From Bradyrhizobium archetypum (GTDB taxonomy: Bacteria; Pseudomonadota; Alphaproteobacteria; Rhizobiales; Xanthobacteraceae), in assembly GCF_013114835.1 (NCBI RefSeq), contig NZ_JAAVLW010000001.1:1-64000 (forward strand): a stretch of DNA of 64,000 nt. Direction: 5' to 3'. Made by a program: the position numbers and the translations under genes. The notes under the pieces are model-generated. The model saw nothing but the letters and a program-made list of their open reading frames with translations, had not been told where the DNA came from and made no database searches. Within the stretch, counting starts at the first letter, position 1. Every line of letters starts with the position of its first letter. Shown here in pieces: positions 1 to 9,673 of the stretch.

Positions 1-65
1 TGCCGGCGGATCGATAGCCTCTCATGATCGCGCTGAAGCAATCCTCGGCGATCCGGCGCGCTCAT
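1..65 (-). CDS. IS3-family transposase OrfB, N-terminal fragment (continues beyond window)
   Basis: The minus strand from position 65 opens with ATG and reads MSAPDRRGLLQRDHERLSIRR, a usual OrfB start in this IS group. The catalytic DDE domain would lie outside the window. The ATG overlaps the orfA stop. Confidence 0.75.
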   Translation of the reverse strand, partial: MSAPDRRGLLQRDHERLSIRR

Positions 66-349
66 CTTCCGGACCTCCTGGCTAAGAAATCTCGCTCGAC
101 AGTCAATTGTCCGATCTTGGCGTGGAGTTTCTCGACCTCCAGTTCGTGGGCCGCCTCGCCATCCCGACCAGCGCCCGCGTCGAACGCCCGAACCGCTTGA
201 TCCTGAAGCTGCTTCTTCCACGCATAAATCTGGTTCACATGCACCTGGTAGCGCTGCGCCAGATCCGTAACCGTTGATTGCTCTCGCAGCGCCTCCAAGG
301 CGATCTTTGCCTTCAGCGCCGCTTCGATTTTCCGTCTCGTCTTCTTCAT
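62..349 (-). CDS. IS3-family transposase OrfA
   Basis: This 95-residue protein is the DNA-binding helix-turn-helix subunit of an IS3-type transposase. It has a basic N-terminus (MKKTRRKI), the helix-turn-helix around residues 25-45 (TVTDLAQRYQVHVNQIYAWKKQL) and a C-terminal leucine-zipper-like helix (EVEKLHAKIGQLTVERDFL). Length and motif order match the usual OrfA of about 90-100 residues. Its stop codon overlaps the ATG of orfB, the arrangement used for ribosomal frameshifting to make the OrfAB transposase. It appears intact. Confidence 0.9.
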   Translation of the reverse strand: MKKTRRKIEAALKAKIALEALREQSTVTDLAQRYQVHVNQIYAWKKQLQDQAVRAFDAGAGRDGEAAHELEVEKLHAKIGQLTVERDFLARRSGR

Positions 350-461
350 GGTCCGCTCCGTTTATCAAAACGGAACGGCATCCGCACCACCTAAGCCGCC
401 GGTCCAAAATCCGGGGTCCACTTCAGTTGACCTCCGAGATCGAGGACACACCGCTGCATTG

Positions 462-1196
462 TCAGCCGCTAGCTTCGCCAGTTGCTAACTGCCCGCCGTC
501 CATCTCGTGAATGTCTGGGCTTTCACGACCGATGATTTTAAGAATGGTCGGAGATCTGCGCCGGCGGGCTGAATGCCAGAAGAGGCACGCCGACCGAGGA
601 TGCCTGCCTCCTGCAAGGACTCTGCGATATGGCCGGCGGCACTCGGGCACTCCTTCAGCACCCTTGAGGATCATGGGACAGCCGGCTGCGAGGGCCGCGG
701 CGAGCTTGTGGGCGATCAGAATGACAGAATAGTTCCCGGGCGTGAAAGTGGCAACGACGCCGGACGGCTGCGGCACGATCACCACGTTGCATCCATCGGG
801 ATCGAGCGCATAGCTCCTCGGCCTGCCCGTTCGATTTCAACATTTCCACGGCCCTGGCGAAGCTCTCCTTTCGCATCAGCTATGGTTTTGCCCTGTTCAT
901 CCGACAAGGCCTTTGCAGGGCCCCGAGCTTCACACGAAGCATCCCGGCGGCGGCAAACCAGGAGCGCGCCACGCTGCCGGCGCGGCCGCCCAAGTCTCGC
1001 GCTCCGCTCTCAAGCGGCCTCGTTTAGATCCAGTCGTGGTGCCAATGCCACACGAGCGAACAACCTCCTCCGTTGCCGGATTGATCAGGGGGATCGAAGT
1101 GCCATGGCTACCGCCACGCCGCGCGCCATTAATGAAAACACTCGTAGCTCTTGCCATGGACATTGCGTGCTTTGTTGCTGCCGAGCCAGAGGTCAC
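462..1196 (-). pseudogene. NAD-dependent aldehyde dehydrogenase remnant
   Basis: Pieces of one aldehyde dehydrogenase are scattered over the three minus-strand frames. Near 1150-1060 there is an N-terminal segment reading FINGARRGG...INPATEEVV; near 870-800 a segment KESFARAVEMLKSNGQAEEL; near 785-660 the segment VVATFTPGNYSVILIAHKLAAALAAGCPMILK, which corresponds to the family's nucleotide-binding region. The catalytic cysteine region and the whole C-terminal half are missing. Multiple frameshifts make it certainly non-functional. It sits just downstream of an aminotransferase remnant on the same strand, suggesting a former amine or amino-acid catabolic operon. Confidence 0.7.
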
Positions 1197-1199
1197 GGT

Positions 1200-1860
1200 T
1201 CTATAGGATGGTTATCTTTGCGTCAGTCTTTGTGGTCGCTTTAAGGCATGCTCGTCCATCACCGGGCACACCGCCATCTCTGCGATTGCCATTATCTCAT
1301 CAAGTTCGCCCATTGTTATCACGAGCGGCGACGGGAAGTCGAAAATAGTGCGCCATTGCATGTGTGACCGGGGAATTGCGCAGATTTCGGCTTCAACCGC
1401 TTCTGGAGATACGCACCGACCTCACGTGCGTTGCCCGGAAGGTCCTTCCTTCAACTAAATCAAGGACTGCGCTTGCAGCCGCCGCCAATTGGATGACCAG
1501 AGTAAGTGTAGCCGTGCGAGAACGTACCGACCCGATCCGCGCCCTCTTCAGCAACCTGGTAGACTTTCTCCCTACGATGGCGGCCGACAGCGGAAGGTGG
1601 ACCGAGTCAGGCTTTCGCGAAGTGATCAGGTCAGGTTCAATACAGTAGTTGTTGCGATCCGAACATAGAGACTGTGCGACCGACGCCCGTGATAACCTCG
1701 TCCGAGATCAGATATCGTGCTTCCTGAGGACCAGTTGGATGGCCTGCTAGTATCCTTCCGGCGGCGGAGTTACGCCGCCAGTACCGAGGACAGGCTCGCC
1801 GATGAAAGCGCCGTGTCCGGACCTTGACGTGCGATCGGCGATTCTTGTCTGGAGGCTGTT
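1200..1860 (-). pseudogene. Class III (PLP) aminotransferase remnant
   Basis: Minus-strand frames carry separated segments of a class III aminotransferase: near 1850-1790 GAFIGEPVLGTGGVTPPPEGY (the region before the PLP-binding Asp), near 1720-1660 the pattern ISDEVITGVGRT spread over two frames, and near 1600-1500 VAEEGADRVGTFSHGYTYSGHP. These are in the family order, but separated by frameshifts and stop codons, and the N-terminal third is missing. The order aminotransferase then aldehyde dehydrogenase on one strand resembles putrescine/omega-amino-acid catabolic pairs. Assignment to a precise substrate is not possible. Confidence 0.6.
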
Positions 1861-1861
1861 A

Positions 1862-2700
1862 GGAGCTGATTAACCGTAAGATCTGAGGCTTGCGGGATGT
1901 CGATTTCCCGCAAAGCCTATCCCTCTGACGTCTCTGATGATGAATGGGCGTGTCTCGCGCCGCATCTGACGCTTCTGCCGGCGGAGAGCACACAGAGGGT
2001 CCACGCCTTGCGCGAGGTGTTCAACGGTCTGCGCTATATCGTGAAGATGGGCGCGCGCCATGGCGCTGGATGCCGAACGATCTGCCGGCTTGGGAGATCG
2101 TCTATCAACAGGCACAGCGATGGTTGCGCGCGGGCTGCTTTGAGACCTTGGCCGAAGATTTGCGCATTGTCCTGCCCGTTGCGGTGGAACGAAACGCGCA
2201 GCTGACTACCGCGATCATCGACGGCCGAACCCTGCGCTCGACGCCCGAGAGCGGTGCTCGCTCGGGTTATGATGGAGCCAAGCGCAAGAATGGGGCGAAG
2301 CTGCACCTGGCGGTCGACACGCTTGGTCCTCTTCCGGCTCTCAATGTCACGCCCGCCAATGCCGACGATCGCGCCGAGGTCCGCCCGCATCGCCAAAGCC
2401 ATTGAGGCGGAGACCGGCGAGAGTGTCGAGATCGCATTTGCCGATCAGGGCTACACCGGAGAAAAGCCAGCGGCAGCTGCAGCGGACATGGCATCGCCCT
2501 CGATATCATCAAACTGCCAGAAGCCCAGCGCGGCTTTGGGCTGCTGCCCAGACGCTGAGTGGTCGAGCGATCCTTCGCATCGGCCACCCGCTTCCGAAAG
2601 AGTACGAGCGATGCGCACAGACCCTCGTAGACCTCCATCTCATTGCCTTTGCTTGGCATCATGTTCAAAAACGTCGCTAAACTCGCCGCAGGTTCATAAT
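1862..2700 (+). pseudogene. IS5-family transposase, frameshifted
   Basis: The reading frame starts at 1897 (SISRKAYPSDVSDDEWACLAPHL), shifts near 2060 (PNDLPAWEIVYQQAQRWL), contains the catalytic DDE-domain strand TAIIDGRTLRS and GAKRKNGAKLHLAVDTLG, shifts again near 2390 (GESVEIAFADQGYTGEKP) and ends with YERCAQTLVDLHLIAFAW near 2660. These are the N-terminal, first catalytic Asp, second Asp and C-terminal blocks of an IS5-type (IS1031/IS427-like) transposase. At least three frameshifts make it inactive. Confidence 0.75.
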
Positions 2701-2836
2701 AGCGAGCGGAAGCGTATAGACATGATCGATCGGTCAAAAACGTCATCAGATCGCCGATTGTGTTGAAAAACTCGCCTGTTGAAGGCGCGGAAGATCGCTG
2801 ATTCACTTTGTCCTAGTGGGCGGGAGATGTGAATCG

Positions 2837-3757
2837 ATGATGGGTCCGCGGCAGGTTGATCAGGCGGCGCTGTTTTACGAGTTCTCGCTTGAGCGGCACG
2901 TTCCGGCCACCCACCTGCTGCGCCGCTCTGTTCGGGAGTACCTCGACACCCTGGATGAGGCCGCTTGGGGCGCCGCGAGTGATACCGTGCCGAAGTTCAT
3001 CTCGAAGTCGGACCCGGCCGCGCAATGGACAGGCGCTCACAAGGGGCATGCCTTCTTTGCCTATGCCAACAACTACCTGATCGATTTCAAGGCAGCGATC
3101 ATCGTCGATGTCGAGGCGACGCGCGCCATCCGGCAGGCCAAGGTCGGCGCGGCACGCACAATGATCGAGCGCACTGAAGAACGTCTTGAGCTCTGTCCCG
3201 AACGCGTCGTCGCCGACAGTGCCTATAGGACCGCAGAGATGCTAGGCTGGCTGGTCGACGAGCGGTCGATCGAACCGCACATTCCGGTGTTCGACAAATC
3301 AGCCCGGACGACGGCACTTTCTCGCGAAGACTTCGCCTATGATCAGCAAAGTGACGTCTACATCTGCCCGGCTGGAACGGTGTTGGCTTCCACGGGGACC
3401 TTGGTGAATGATGGAGCCACACTGCTCTATCAGGCTAGCAAGCATGACTGCGATCCTTGCGAACTGAAACCGCGGTGTTGTCCGAAGACGCCCTCCCGCA
3501 GGGTCCCGCGTTCCATCCATGAAAAGACCAGAGACGTTGCGCGCGAAATTGCGCAAACTGATGCCTATGTCAGATCCCGGCGCGATCGAAAGAAAATCGA
3601 GATGCTGTTTGCCCATCTCAAGCGCATCCTGCGCCTCGACCGGCTCAGGCTAAGAGGTCCCTCAGGCGCTCGCGACGAGTTCCTCCTCGCTGCCACGGCG
3701 CAGAACCTACGCAAGCTCGCAAAGCTGATCCCGCTGCCCACGCTCCAGTCCGCCTAG
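2837..3757 (+). CDS. IS1182-family transposase with internal deletion
   Basis: This 306-residue ORF starts MMGPRQVDQAALFYEFSLERHVP, the usual IS1182 N-terminus, then jumps after about residue 35 to a segment (REYLDTLDEAAWG...) that normally lies more than 100 residues further on. The later part is well kept: KFISKSDPAAQWTGAHKG, the DDE-domain region ERVVADSAYRTAEML, the CxxC-type block DCDPCELKPRCCP and the C-terminal KKIEMLFAHLKRIL. Family members are usually 430-480 residues, so this is an in-frame deletion derivative and probably cannot transpose. The upstream stretch near 2763 (TGTTGAAAAACTCG) resembles the element's end. Confidence 0.8.
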   Translation: MMGPRQVDQAALFYEFSLERHVPATHLLRRSVREYLDTLDEAAWGAASDTVPKFISKSDPAAQWTGAHKGHAFFAYANNYLIDFKAAIIVDVEATRAIRQAKVGAARTMIERTEERLELCPERVVADSAYRTAEMLGWLVDERSIEPHIPVFDKSARTTALSREDFAYDQQSDVYICPAGTVLASTGTLVNDGATLLYQASKHDCDPCELKPRCCPKTPSRRVPRSIHEKTRDVAREIAQTDAYVRSRRDRKKIEMLFAHLKRILRLDRLRLRGPSGARDEFLLAATAQNLRKLAKLIPLPTLQSA

Positions 3758-3852
3758 GCACAATCAACGTGCGCGTCATTCAGGGACCACATGCTGAGAG
3801 CTGATCTGGTCGGTTAGGAAGATCTCGTGGATTGGTTCGTCACGAGGTCACC

Positions 3853-4305
3853 ATGTCAAAAGATAGTTGTAAGGATGGCGATAAGGATAGGCATACGCCT
3901 ATCCTCGAAGACGGCGCCGACACGCTGCCGCGTGTCGAGATCATCACCGGGACCGGCCGGCGCCGGCGCTGGTCGACCGATGCGAAAGGGGCGATTGTCG
4001 CAGAGAGTTTTGCGCCGGGTGCAAGCGTGTCCGCGGTGGCGCGGCGACATGACATCAGCCCAAGTCTGTTGTTTCTGTGGCGTCGTCAAACGACGCGGGC
4101 GAAGGGCGCGGAGCGCGGGGCCGGAGACGTGCCACCTGGCTTTGTGCCGGTCGCGATCACCGGCTGCGGGGGCAAATTGCGGTCGTGCGAGCAGCAGGCG
4201 GCAATCGAGATCGAGGTCGGCGCGGTTCGCATCCGTGTGAGAGAGACGGTCGACCGGCGGGCACTGTGCGAGGTGCTGGCGGCAGTCGGGACGGTTGGCC
4301 GCTGA
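3853..4305 (+). CDS. tnpA: IS66-family accessory protein TnpA
   Basis: IS66 elements carry three genes; this is the first, a helix-turn-helix protein of about 150 residues. The N-terminal half reads RRRRWSTDAKGAIVAESFAPGASVSAVARRHDISPSLLFLWRR, a typical IS66 TnpA DNA-binding helix-turn-helix. The ATG at 3853 has a GAGG Shine-Dalgarno-like motif a few bases upstream and is preferred over an upstream GTG. The stop overlaps the start of tnpB. It looks intact. Confidence 0.8.
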   Translation: MSKDSCKDGDKDRHTPILEDGADTLPRVEIITGTGRRRRWSTDAKGAIVAESFAPGASVSAVARRHDISPSLLFLWRRQTTRAKGAERGAGDVPPGFVPVAITGCGGKLRSCEQQAAIEIEVGAVRIRVRETVDRRALCEVLAAVGTVGR

Positions 4306-4652
4306 TCGGGCTGCGACCCGGGCTGTCGATCTGGATCGCGACGCAGCCGGTCGATTTCCGTCGCGGCATGGACTCGTTGGCGATGATGATGAGCGAGGCG
4401 TTTGGAGCCGATCCGTTCGACGGCGGACTTTATATCTTCCGTTCCAAGCGCCGAGATCGCGTGAAGATCCTGACCTGGGACGGAAGCGGTCTTGTCCTTT
4501 ACTACAAGCGAATCGAGGGGCAGTTCACCTGGCCGCCGATCAAGGAAGGCGTCATGCCGCTGTCTCATGCTCAGTTCTCGGTGCTGCTCGATGGCTCAGA
4601 CTGGAAGCGTGTGCCGATGCGTGTTGTGGATCAGCCAGCACGAGCTGGTTAA
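4302..4652 (+). CDS. tnpB: IS66-family accessory protein TnpB
   Basis: This protein of about 116 residues has the IS66 Orf2 signature: IWIATQPVDFRRGMDSLAMMM near the N-terminus, then LYIFRSKRRDRVKILTWDGSGLVLYYKRIEGQFTWP. The start is not certain: the family N-terminus (MIGL...) matches a CTG at 4302 that overlaps the tnpA stop, so initiation probably depends on translational coupling or a non-standard start. No frameshift is visible within it. The C-terminal residues after WKRV deviate from the usual pattern. Confidence 0.75.
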   Translation: MIGLRPGLSIWIATQPVDFRRGMDSLAMMMSEAFGADPFDGGLYIFRSKRRDRVKILTWDGSGLVLYYKRIEGQFTWPPIKEGVMPLSHAQFSVLLDGSDWKRVPMRVVDQPARAG

Positions 4653-4706
4653 TCCTTATCAAGAGTAGTTCGTCATTCATGCGGAGTTGTTGTACGATTA
4701 CGCTGC

Positions 4707-6334
4707 ATGATTGATTTGCCTTCCGATCCAGCATTGCTCCGACAAGCCGTGATGGCGCTATCGTCACGGCTTGCGGCGTTGTCGGCGGAATGCGGCGCGC
4801 TGGCAGCCGAGCGTGATGCGGCGATCGCCCAACGCGACGCTGCGGTCCAGGAGAACGACGAGCTCCTGATGATCCTGTCCCAGTACAAGCGCACGATCTT
4901 CGGTCCCCGCTCCGAGTCACTGGATCCCGGACAGCTGTCTCTCTTCACCATCACGGCGCAGGCGGCTCGTGCCGCCGCCAACGACGACGTGACAGGAGGC
5001 AGGCTGCCTGATGGAGCGGAAGGCCGAGGAAAGCGACCGGCGCGACGCAACCGGGGAAGCTTCCGGAGCACTTGCCGCGCATCGACGTCGTGATTGATAT
5101 CGAGAGCCACATCTGCCCCTGCTGCGGCGAACGGCTGCACAAGGTCGGGCAGACCGTCAAGGAAGCCTTCGATGTTATTCCGATGCAGTACCGGGTCAAG
5201 CGCATTGTGCGTCCGCGGTACGGCTGCCGGGGATGCCGCCAGAGTGTGCTGCAGGCACCCGCGCCGGCCCAGGCGATCGACGGCGGGATGGTGACGGAAG
5301 CCTTGCTGGCACCACATCGCGGTGATGAAATATGGCTACCAGTTGCCGCTGTATCGGCAGGAACAGATGCTCGCCGCGCAAGGCATCACGCTCGACCGGC
5401 AGACGCTGGCCTCGTGGATGGGCCGCGCCGCCTGGTGGCTGAAGCCGCTTCACACGCTGTTGCGCGACACAGTGATGTCCTACCCGCGACTGTTTGCCGA
5501 CGAGACGCCGCTGCCGGTTCTCGATCCCGGCCATGGCAGGACCAAAGTCTGCCAGTTCTGGGCGATCGCCACCGATGACCGTCGGTGGGGCGGCCTGGCG
5601 CCGCCGGCGGCGGTCTACATGTTTGCCGAGGATCGCAAGGCGATCCGCGCCAAGCAGCTGTTCGGGGGACTACCACGGCATCCTGCAGGTCGACGGCTAT
5701 TCCGCCTACAAGGGCCTGATCAGGAACGGCGGCAGTCTGGTGCAGCTGGCTTTCTGCTTCGCGCATGCGCGGCGGAAATTCTGGGACGTTCACGGCGCGA
5801 CGAAGTCGCCGATTGCCGCGGAAGCGCTGCAACGGATCGCGATGTTCTACGCCATCGAGGATCGCATCCGCGGTCTGCCGGCGGCGCACCGGGCTGCGTT
5901 GCGGCAAACCGACACCAGGCCGCTGATCGACGGACTTCAAACCCTGGCTCGAGGCGCGACTGCTGGAAGTCTCGAAGAAGTCCGGTCTGGTCAAAGCCAT
6001 CCGCTACACCCTCAAACCATTGGGACGGCCTGACGCGCTTCACCGATGACGGACGCATTGAAATAGACAGGAATACGGTCGAGCGCAGCATCGAGCCGAT
6101 AGGCCTGGGAAGAACTACTTGTTCGCCGGCAGTGAAGGCGGCGCCGAGACATGGGCCATTCTCGCGTCGCTCATCAACACGGCAAAGCTGCAAGACGTCG
6201 ACCCGCGGCACTACCTGAGCGATGTTCTCGAGCGCATCGTCTCCGGGCGTACAAAGATCAATCAGCTGCACATGCTGTTGCCGTGGAATTGGAAGGCCGA
6301 GTGCGACAGTTCGCAGGCAAAGCTCGCCGCCTGA
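4707..6334 (+). pseudogene. tnpC: IS66-family transposase TnpC, multiply frameshifted
   Basis: The main IS66 transposase begins intact at 4707 with its leucine-zipper region (SRLAALSAECGALAAERDAAIAQRDAA...), shifts frame near 5070 into the zinc-finger region CPCCGERLHKVGQTVKEAFDV, shifts near 5310 (KYGYQLPLYRQEQMLA...ADETPLPVLDPG, containing the first catalytic Asp), near 5680 (ILQVDGYSAYKGL and CFAHARRKFWDVH) and twice near 5990-6110 before the normal C-terminus (LFAGSEGGAETWAILASLINTAK...LLPWNW). At least five single-base indels make it inactive, while tnpA and tnpB of the same element remain open. Confidence 0.85.
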
Positions 6335-6379
6335 TCAGTTCGACGGCAGGGCATCTGGCACTTCCTGCGCATCGCTGGT

Positions 6380-6766
6380 CGTCATAGATCTCCTCGCGGA
6401 TCACGCGCAGCGTCACCTCGTGCAGATAGACTTGCAACGCCCTCTCCAGCTCGCTGAACTCCGGCAGCAGAACTTTGTCAACGAAGCCTCGTGACGCACG
6501 GATCATCACCGTGTTGCGTCGCTGGCGGTGATAACGAAACGGCCGCAGCCCGTACCGGCGGCAAAGCGCCAAGAACAGGTGCCGCACCATTGGTTAGAAG
6601 TGAGAATTGCTGCTCGATCGGTGGATCGTGGCGAGCCAGCTCCTCGACCCGGGCACGCACCCGCTGTAGCGCAGCTTCCGCCGCAAGGCGCTCACCAGCA
6701 GTTCAGCACCCGCAAACAACGCCTCGATCTTCCGAAGCTTCTCGCGTAGCTGCGACTCGCTGGTCA
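6380..6766 (-). pseudogene. DUF2786-like conserved protein remnant
   Basis: Starting at the ATG at 6766 the minus strand reads MTSESQLREKLRKIEALFAGA, then after a shift VRARVEELARHDPPIEQQFSL, and after another shift LFLALCRRYGLRPFRYHRQRRNTVMIRA...FSELERALQVYLHEVTLRVIREEIYDD. This order and wording match small DUF2786-type proteins often carried on mobile DNA. Two frameshifts disrupt the gene. Function of the family is not established. Confidence 0.5.
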
Positions 6767-7812
6767 TTCCGAGGTCCCGTTGTCCGCTCCACCCGCGATC
6801 ACCCCATCATCACGCTATGGCAGCGTCAATCACCTCGATCGGACAATCCAAAGCATTCCGCGCAAGTCAAGGCCGGGCACGGTGATTCTCTCGTGACGCT
6901 CACCAATCAACGACCCCGTGCGCCCGGCGCGTTGTCGGACCCTAGATCATCAGTTCGCGGGCTTCTTCAACACAATCCGCCAGTTGAAGTCGCCAGTGGA
7001 TTTAAACGCTGGTTTTGCCGCAGGCACGATCGAATATTTTGAGCAGTTCCAATTTTTCCATGGAAGCCCGGACATTAAGTGCTTCAAGACGATGGGATAG
7101 CGCGCCAATGCCAAACGCATCCTGCATGAGGACACACAAGGTCGTGATCCTCAAGCGAACGTTCGAGCTCTGTACCAGGCGACCGGCATCATCTTTCTTC
7201 CATTCTCGTCGTGCCGTCCATGTCCCATTGCAGACCCCTGATGTCGGAAAGCCACCGACAAAAGCGACACGACCGTCCGCCGGACCTTAGCGGGCAGTGC
7301 GTTTCTTTCGTCAGGCAGGGCGCGCATCAGGTTTGACGAGTGGCACGCCAATTGCTGGGATGGAAGAGAAAGAGCCTCCGTCAACGCTAGGAATTTCGCT
7401 CCAGAGATTGCCCTGACGCCTTCCATACTGATCCTAATGGACGCGTCGATAAAGCTTGTGCTTGACAGCGTCGAAGCGGCAAGCATCAACGCGGTTGCCG
7501 CGAACTTCACCAAGCCGACCAGGGACATTGCTGGCATTTTCGACAGAACACCTGCCAGGAGGTTGTGCTTGGCTTCGGCGCAAGTGGACAGTTTTACAGC
7601 CAGAGCAAACCAGGCGCGTCGTTCCGGGTGATTCTCGCGGCGGACGATCGCCGCTCTGAGGAAACTGACTGAACCATGGTCTCGCAGTACCGCACGGCAG
7701 ATATTGGATCGCGGCAAGTCAAAGCTTACGACAGGCTGATACTTTTGAAGCGGCTATAGTACGGATTTGGAAATGTCGGCTGAGGAGCATACTCTTCTAA
7801 GGTCATGGACGG
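6767..7812. other. Gap without a recognised gene
   Basis: No recognisable protein is encoded here on either strand. The stretch holds a consensus sigma-54 promoter (7341-7356). A long minus-strand ORF at 7151-7717 and a short plus-strand ORF at 7437-7631 overlap each other; neither resembles a known family. Confidence 0.4.
7341..7356 (+). promoter_or_regulatory. Consensus sigma-54 (RpoN) -24/-12 promoter
   Basis: The bases TGGCACGCCAATTGCT match the RpoN consensus TGGCACG-N4-TTGCW at every fixed position with correct spacing between GG and GC. An imperfect NifA-type upstream site (TGT-N10-ACC, one mismatch from TGT-N10-ACA) starts at 7221, about 110 bases upstream. Expected transcription is rightward from about 7368, toward the small ORF at 7437 and the hypothetical gene at 7813. 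In rhizobia such promoters are driven by NifA or other enhancer-binding proteins. Confidence 0.6.
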
Positions 7813-8121
7813 ATGATGATCATGAAGTGCGTCGAACCTCCTTCGTGCAACTCCACGGCGCCGACCGTCTTTGTTGGTAGGAATCGTCGTGGCGCCTGGG
7901 TCGTCCGCGAACAGAACGGCACTTTTGGTGGCCTGTTCGTGACCCGCGCCCAAGCGCTGAAATACGCGCGGTTCGAGAATGGCCATCATCCAGAAACCAT
8001 CGTGGAGGTGTCCCGCGAAATTGAACTCGATATCCCCGCCGACACGTCGGCGCAATCGAGGACGGTCGAGGTGACTGAACCTTGCAGCGCGCCTGCGGGG
8101 AGCAGATCGTTGATATCGTAA
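7813..8121 (+). CDS. Small conserved hypothetical protein (DUF2188-like fold suspected)
   Basis: This 102-residue ORF encodes a segment VFVGRNRRGAWVVREQNGTFGGLFVTRAQALKYARFENG that looks like a small beta-alpha repeat domain of the type found in DUF2188-like proteins, with a glycine-rich first hairpin and an amphipathic helix. Start could be 7813, 7816 or 7822; GGACGG upstream of 7813 may serve as ribosome site. It lies downstream of the sigma-54 promoter at 7341, so nitrogen-fixation-linked expression is possible. The function is unknown. Confidence 0.55.
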   Translation: MMIMKCVEPPSCNSTAPTVFVGRNRRGAWVVREQNGTFGGLFVTRAQALKYARFENGHHPETIVEVSREIELDIPADTSAQSRTVEVTEPCSAPAGSRSLIS

Positions 8122-8674
8122 TTCCGCTGACGCGACCATCTAGTTTTCATAGGGTGATCATCACGGGCGGCGAACACTCTAGCCAACCTCAGATCATTTG
8201 CAGTGGATGGCAGCAGCCCGCCAAGGCCCATGGCCGCGAATTCTAGGCCGACTACGTCGCTCCGCGTTGCCGATGGACGCTGGTATCGCAATAGTTTCGA
8301 GCACAGCCTTACCGAGATCGAGGGGCCGGCTCTCCTAAGGGATCGATCTCGGATTACTCCACGACGCCTTGCGGCGTGCGCTGAAACTCTGAACACGTGG
8401 AATTAAATCATCGGATCAGGAAGGCGCCTTGAAACGCGACCATATCATGCCCAACGTTTCAAGCCTCCGTCGTTTTTTAGCAGGGATCGACTAGCGCGCC
8501 TAGGATGCCTGGCCGAGCCGCGGCCGACTCCGCTAAACGGAGCCATGGCACGCCGGCCTACACAGCGCACTGGCAACCTCGCCGCCCTGTCATTATCGAA
8601 AAGCGATGAGCTGGGCGTCTGCGATTGCAATAACCAGGTCGAGCTCGCACGCCACTCGAATGCTACTTGTGAAT
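8122..8674. other. Gap without a recognised gene
   Basis: Only short overlapping ORFs are present on both strands and none resembles a known family. No clear repeat or hairpin was seen. Confidence 0.4.
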
Positions 8675-9673
8675 TCAATCGATATTGACGACGATCTTTC
8701 CCATTGCCTTTCGAGTTGCCAGTTGGGCGATGGCATCGCCCGCTTCTGCCAAGGGGAAGCGCGCCGATATGCAAGGTCGCAGCTTGCCAGCTTGATACCA
8801 CTCGAGTAATTCGGCTGCAGCGCGACTAAAATGGTCAACGCTACGGTCAAGCCACGGCCCCAAGAACACCCCGACGATTTTGCAAGACTTAAGTAAAGCA
8901 AGATTGAGCGGAATCTGTGGGATGCCTCCGGTGAATCCTACAACGAGGAAACGACCATCCCAAGCTATCGCGCGCAAAGCCGCCTCTGAATAGTACCCGC
9001 CTACAACGTCACATACGACGTGAGCTCCGTGGGGATCGCAAGCCCCTTTGAGAAGGCGTGCAACTTCTCTGCGGGAGGATGCATCGAACGGCGCAGTTGG
9101 ATATATCACCGCGCGGTCTGCTCCGTGCTTTCGGGCTAACCTCGCTTTCTCAGGTGTAGAAACTGCGGCCACAACGCGAGCACCCATCGCTTTGCCAATT
9201 TCAATTGCCGCAAGGCCGACGCCACCAGCCGCTCCAAGCACAAGGAGAGTTTCACCGACTCTCAGTGCACCCCTCTCCTTCAATGCGTAGTAGGACGTAC
9301 CGTAGGTCAGAATGAACGCGGAGGCTTCGTCAAACGGCATTTCGTCCGGTATCACGGCACAACGGCTCGCGCTTATGGCAATCTTCTGCGCCATTGCCCC
9401 CCATCTGGAAAATCCCATGACGCGATCGCCTAGTTGAAACGAGGAAACGCCGCCACCAATCGCTTCGACTATGCCAGAAAATTCGGCACCCGGAGAAAAT
9501 GGCCGCTTTGGCTTGAATTGATACTTGTCCTCTATGATCAGTGTGTCCGGAAAGTTTACCCCGCTGGCTTTGACGCGAACGACGATCTGGCCGGGGGCAG
9601 CCACCGGGTCGTCAACCTCTTCTAGAACAAGCGTCTCGGGCCCCCCGATCGATCTACTCATAATCGCTTTCAT
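8675..9673 (-). CDS. Zinc-independent MDR-family NAD(P)H:quinone oxidoreductase-like protein
   Basis: This 332-residue medium-chain reductase probably reduces quinones or alpha,beta-unsaturated carbonyl compounds with NADPH. It has the family N-terminus (LEEVDDPVAAPGQIVVRVKASGVNFPDTLI), PFSPGAEFSGIVEAIG, the nucleotide-binding motif VLGAAGGVGLAAIEIGKAMGARVVA and the C-terminal MGKIVVNID. The structural-zinc cysteines of true alcohol dehydrogenases are absent, which favours a QOR-type enzyme. The start at 9673 (MKAIMSRS) fits the family better than the upstream in-frame ATG at 9715. It precedes a GNAT and an aminotransferase gene on the same strand, but gaps of about 190 and 290 bases argue against one tight operon. 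Confidence 0.85.
   Translation of the reverse strand: MKAIMSRSIGGPETLVLEEVDDPVAAPGQIVVRVKASGVNFPDTLIIEDKYQFKPKRPFSPGAEFSGIVEAIGGGVSSFQLGDRVMGFSRWGAMAQKIAISASRCAVIPDEMPFDEASAFILTYGTSYYALKERGALRVGETLLVLGAAGGVGLAAIEIGKAMGARVVAAVSTPEKARLARKHGADRAVIYPTAPFDASSRREVARLLKGACDPHGAHVVCDVVGGYYSEAALRAIAWDGRFLVVGFTGGIPQIPLNLALLKSCKIVGVFLGPWLDRSVDHFSRAAAELLEWYQAGKLRPCISARFPLAEAGDAIAQLATRKAMGKIVVNID

Larger units (their letters stand above)
1..428 (-). mobile_element. IS3-family insertion sequence, right part, cut by window edge
   Basis: The element holds a transposase orfA (62-349) and the first codons of orfB (1-65), both on the minus strand. The sequence between orfA and about 428 is rich in the GGTCC/CCGG pattern usual at the ends of this kind of IS and probably carries the terminal inverted repeat. 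The other end lies outside the window, so completeness and target duplication cannot be judged. Confidence 0.75.

Noticed and set aside
7151..7717. Long minus-strand ORF of 188 codons
   Set aside because: No recognisable motif, overlaps a consensus sigma-54 promoter and plus-strand ORFs, and has composition typical of chance ORFs in GC-rich DNA.
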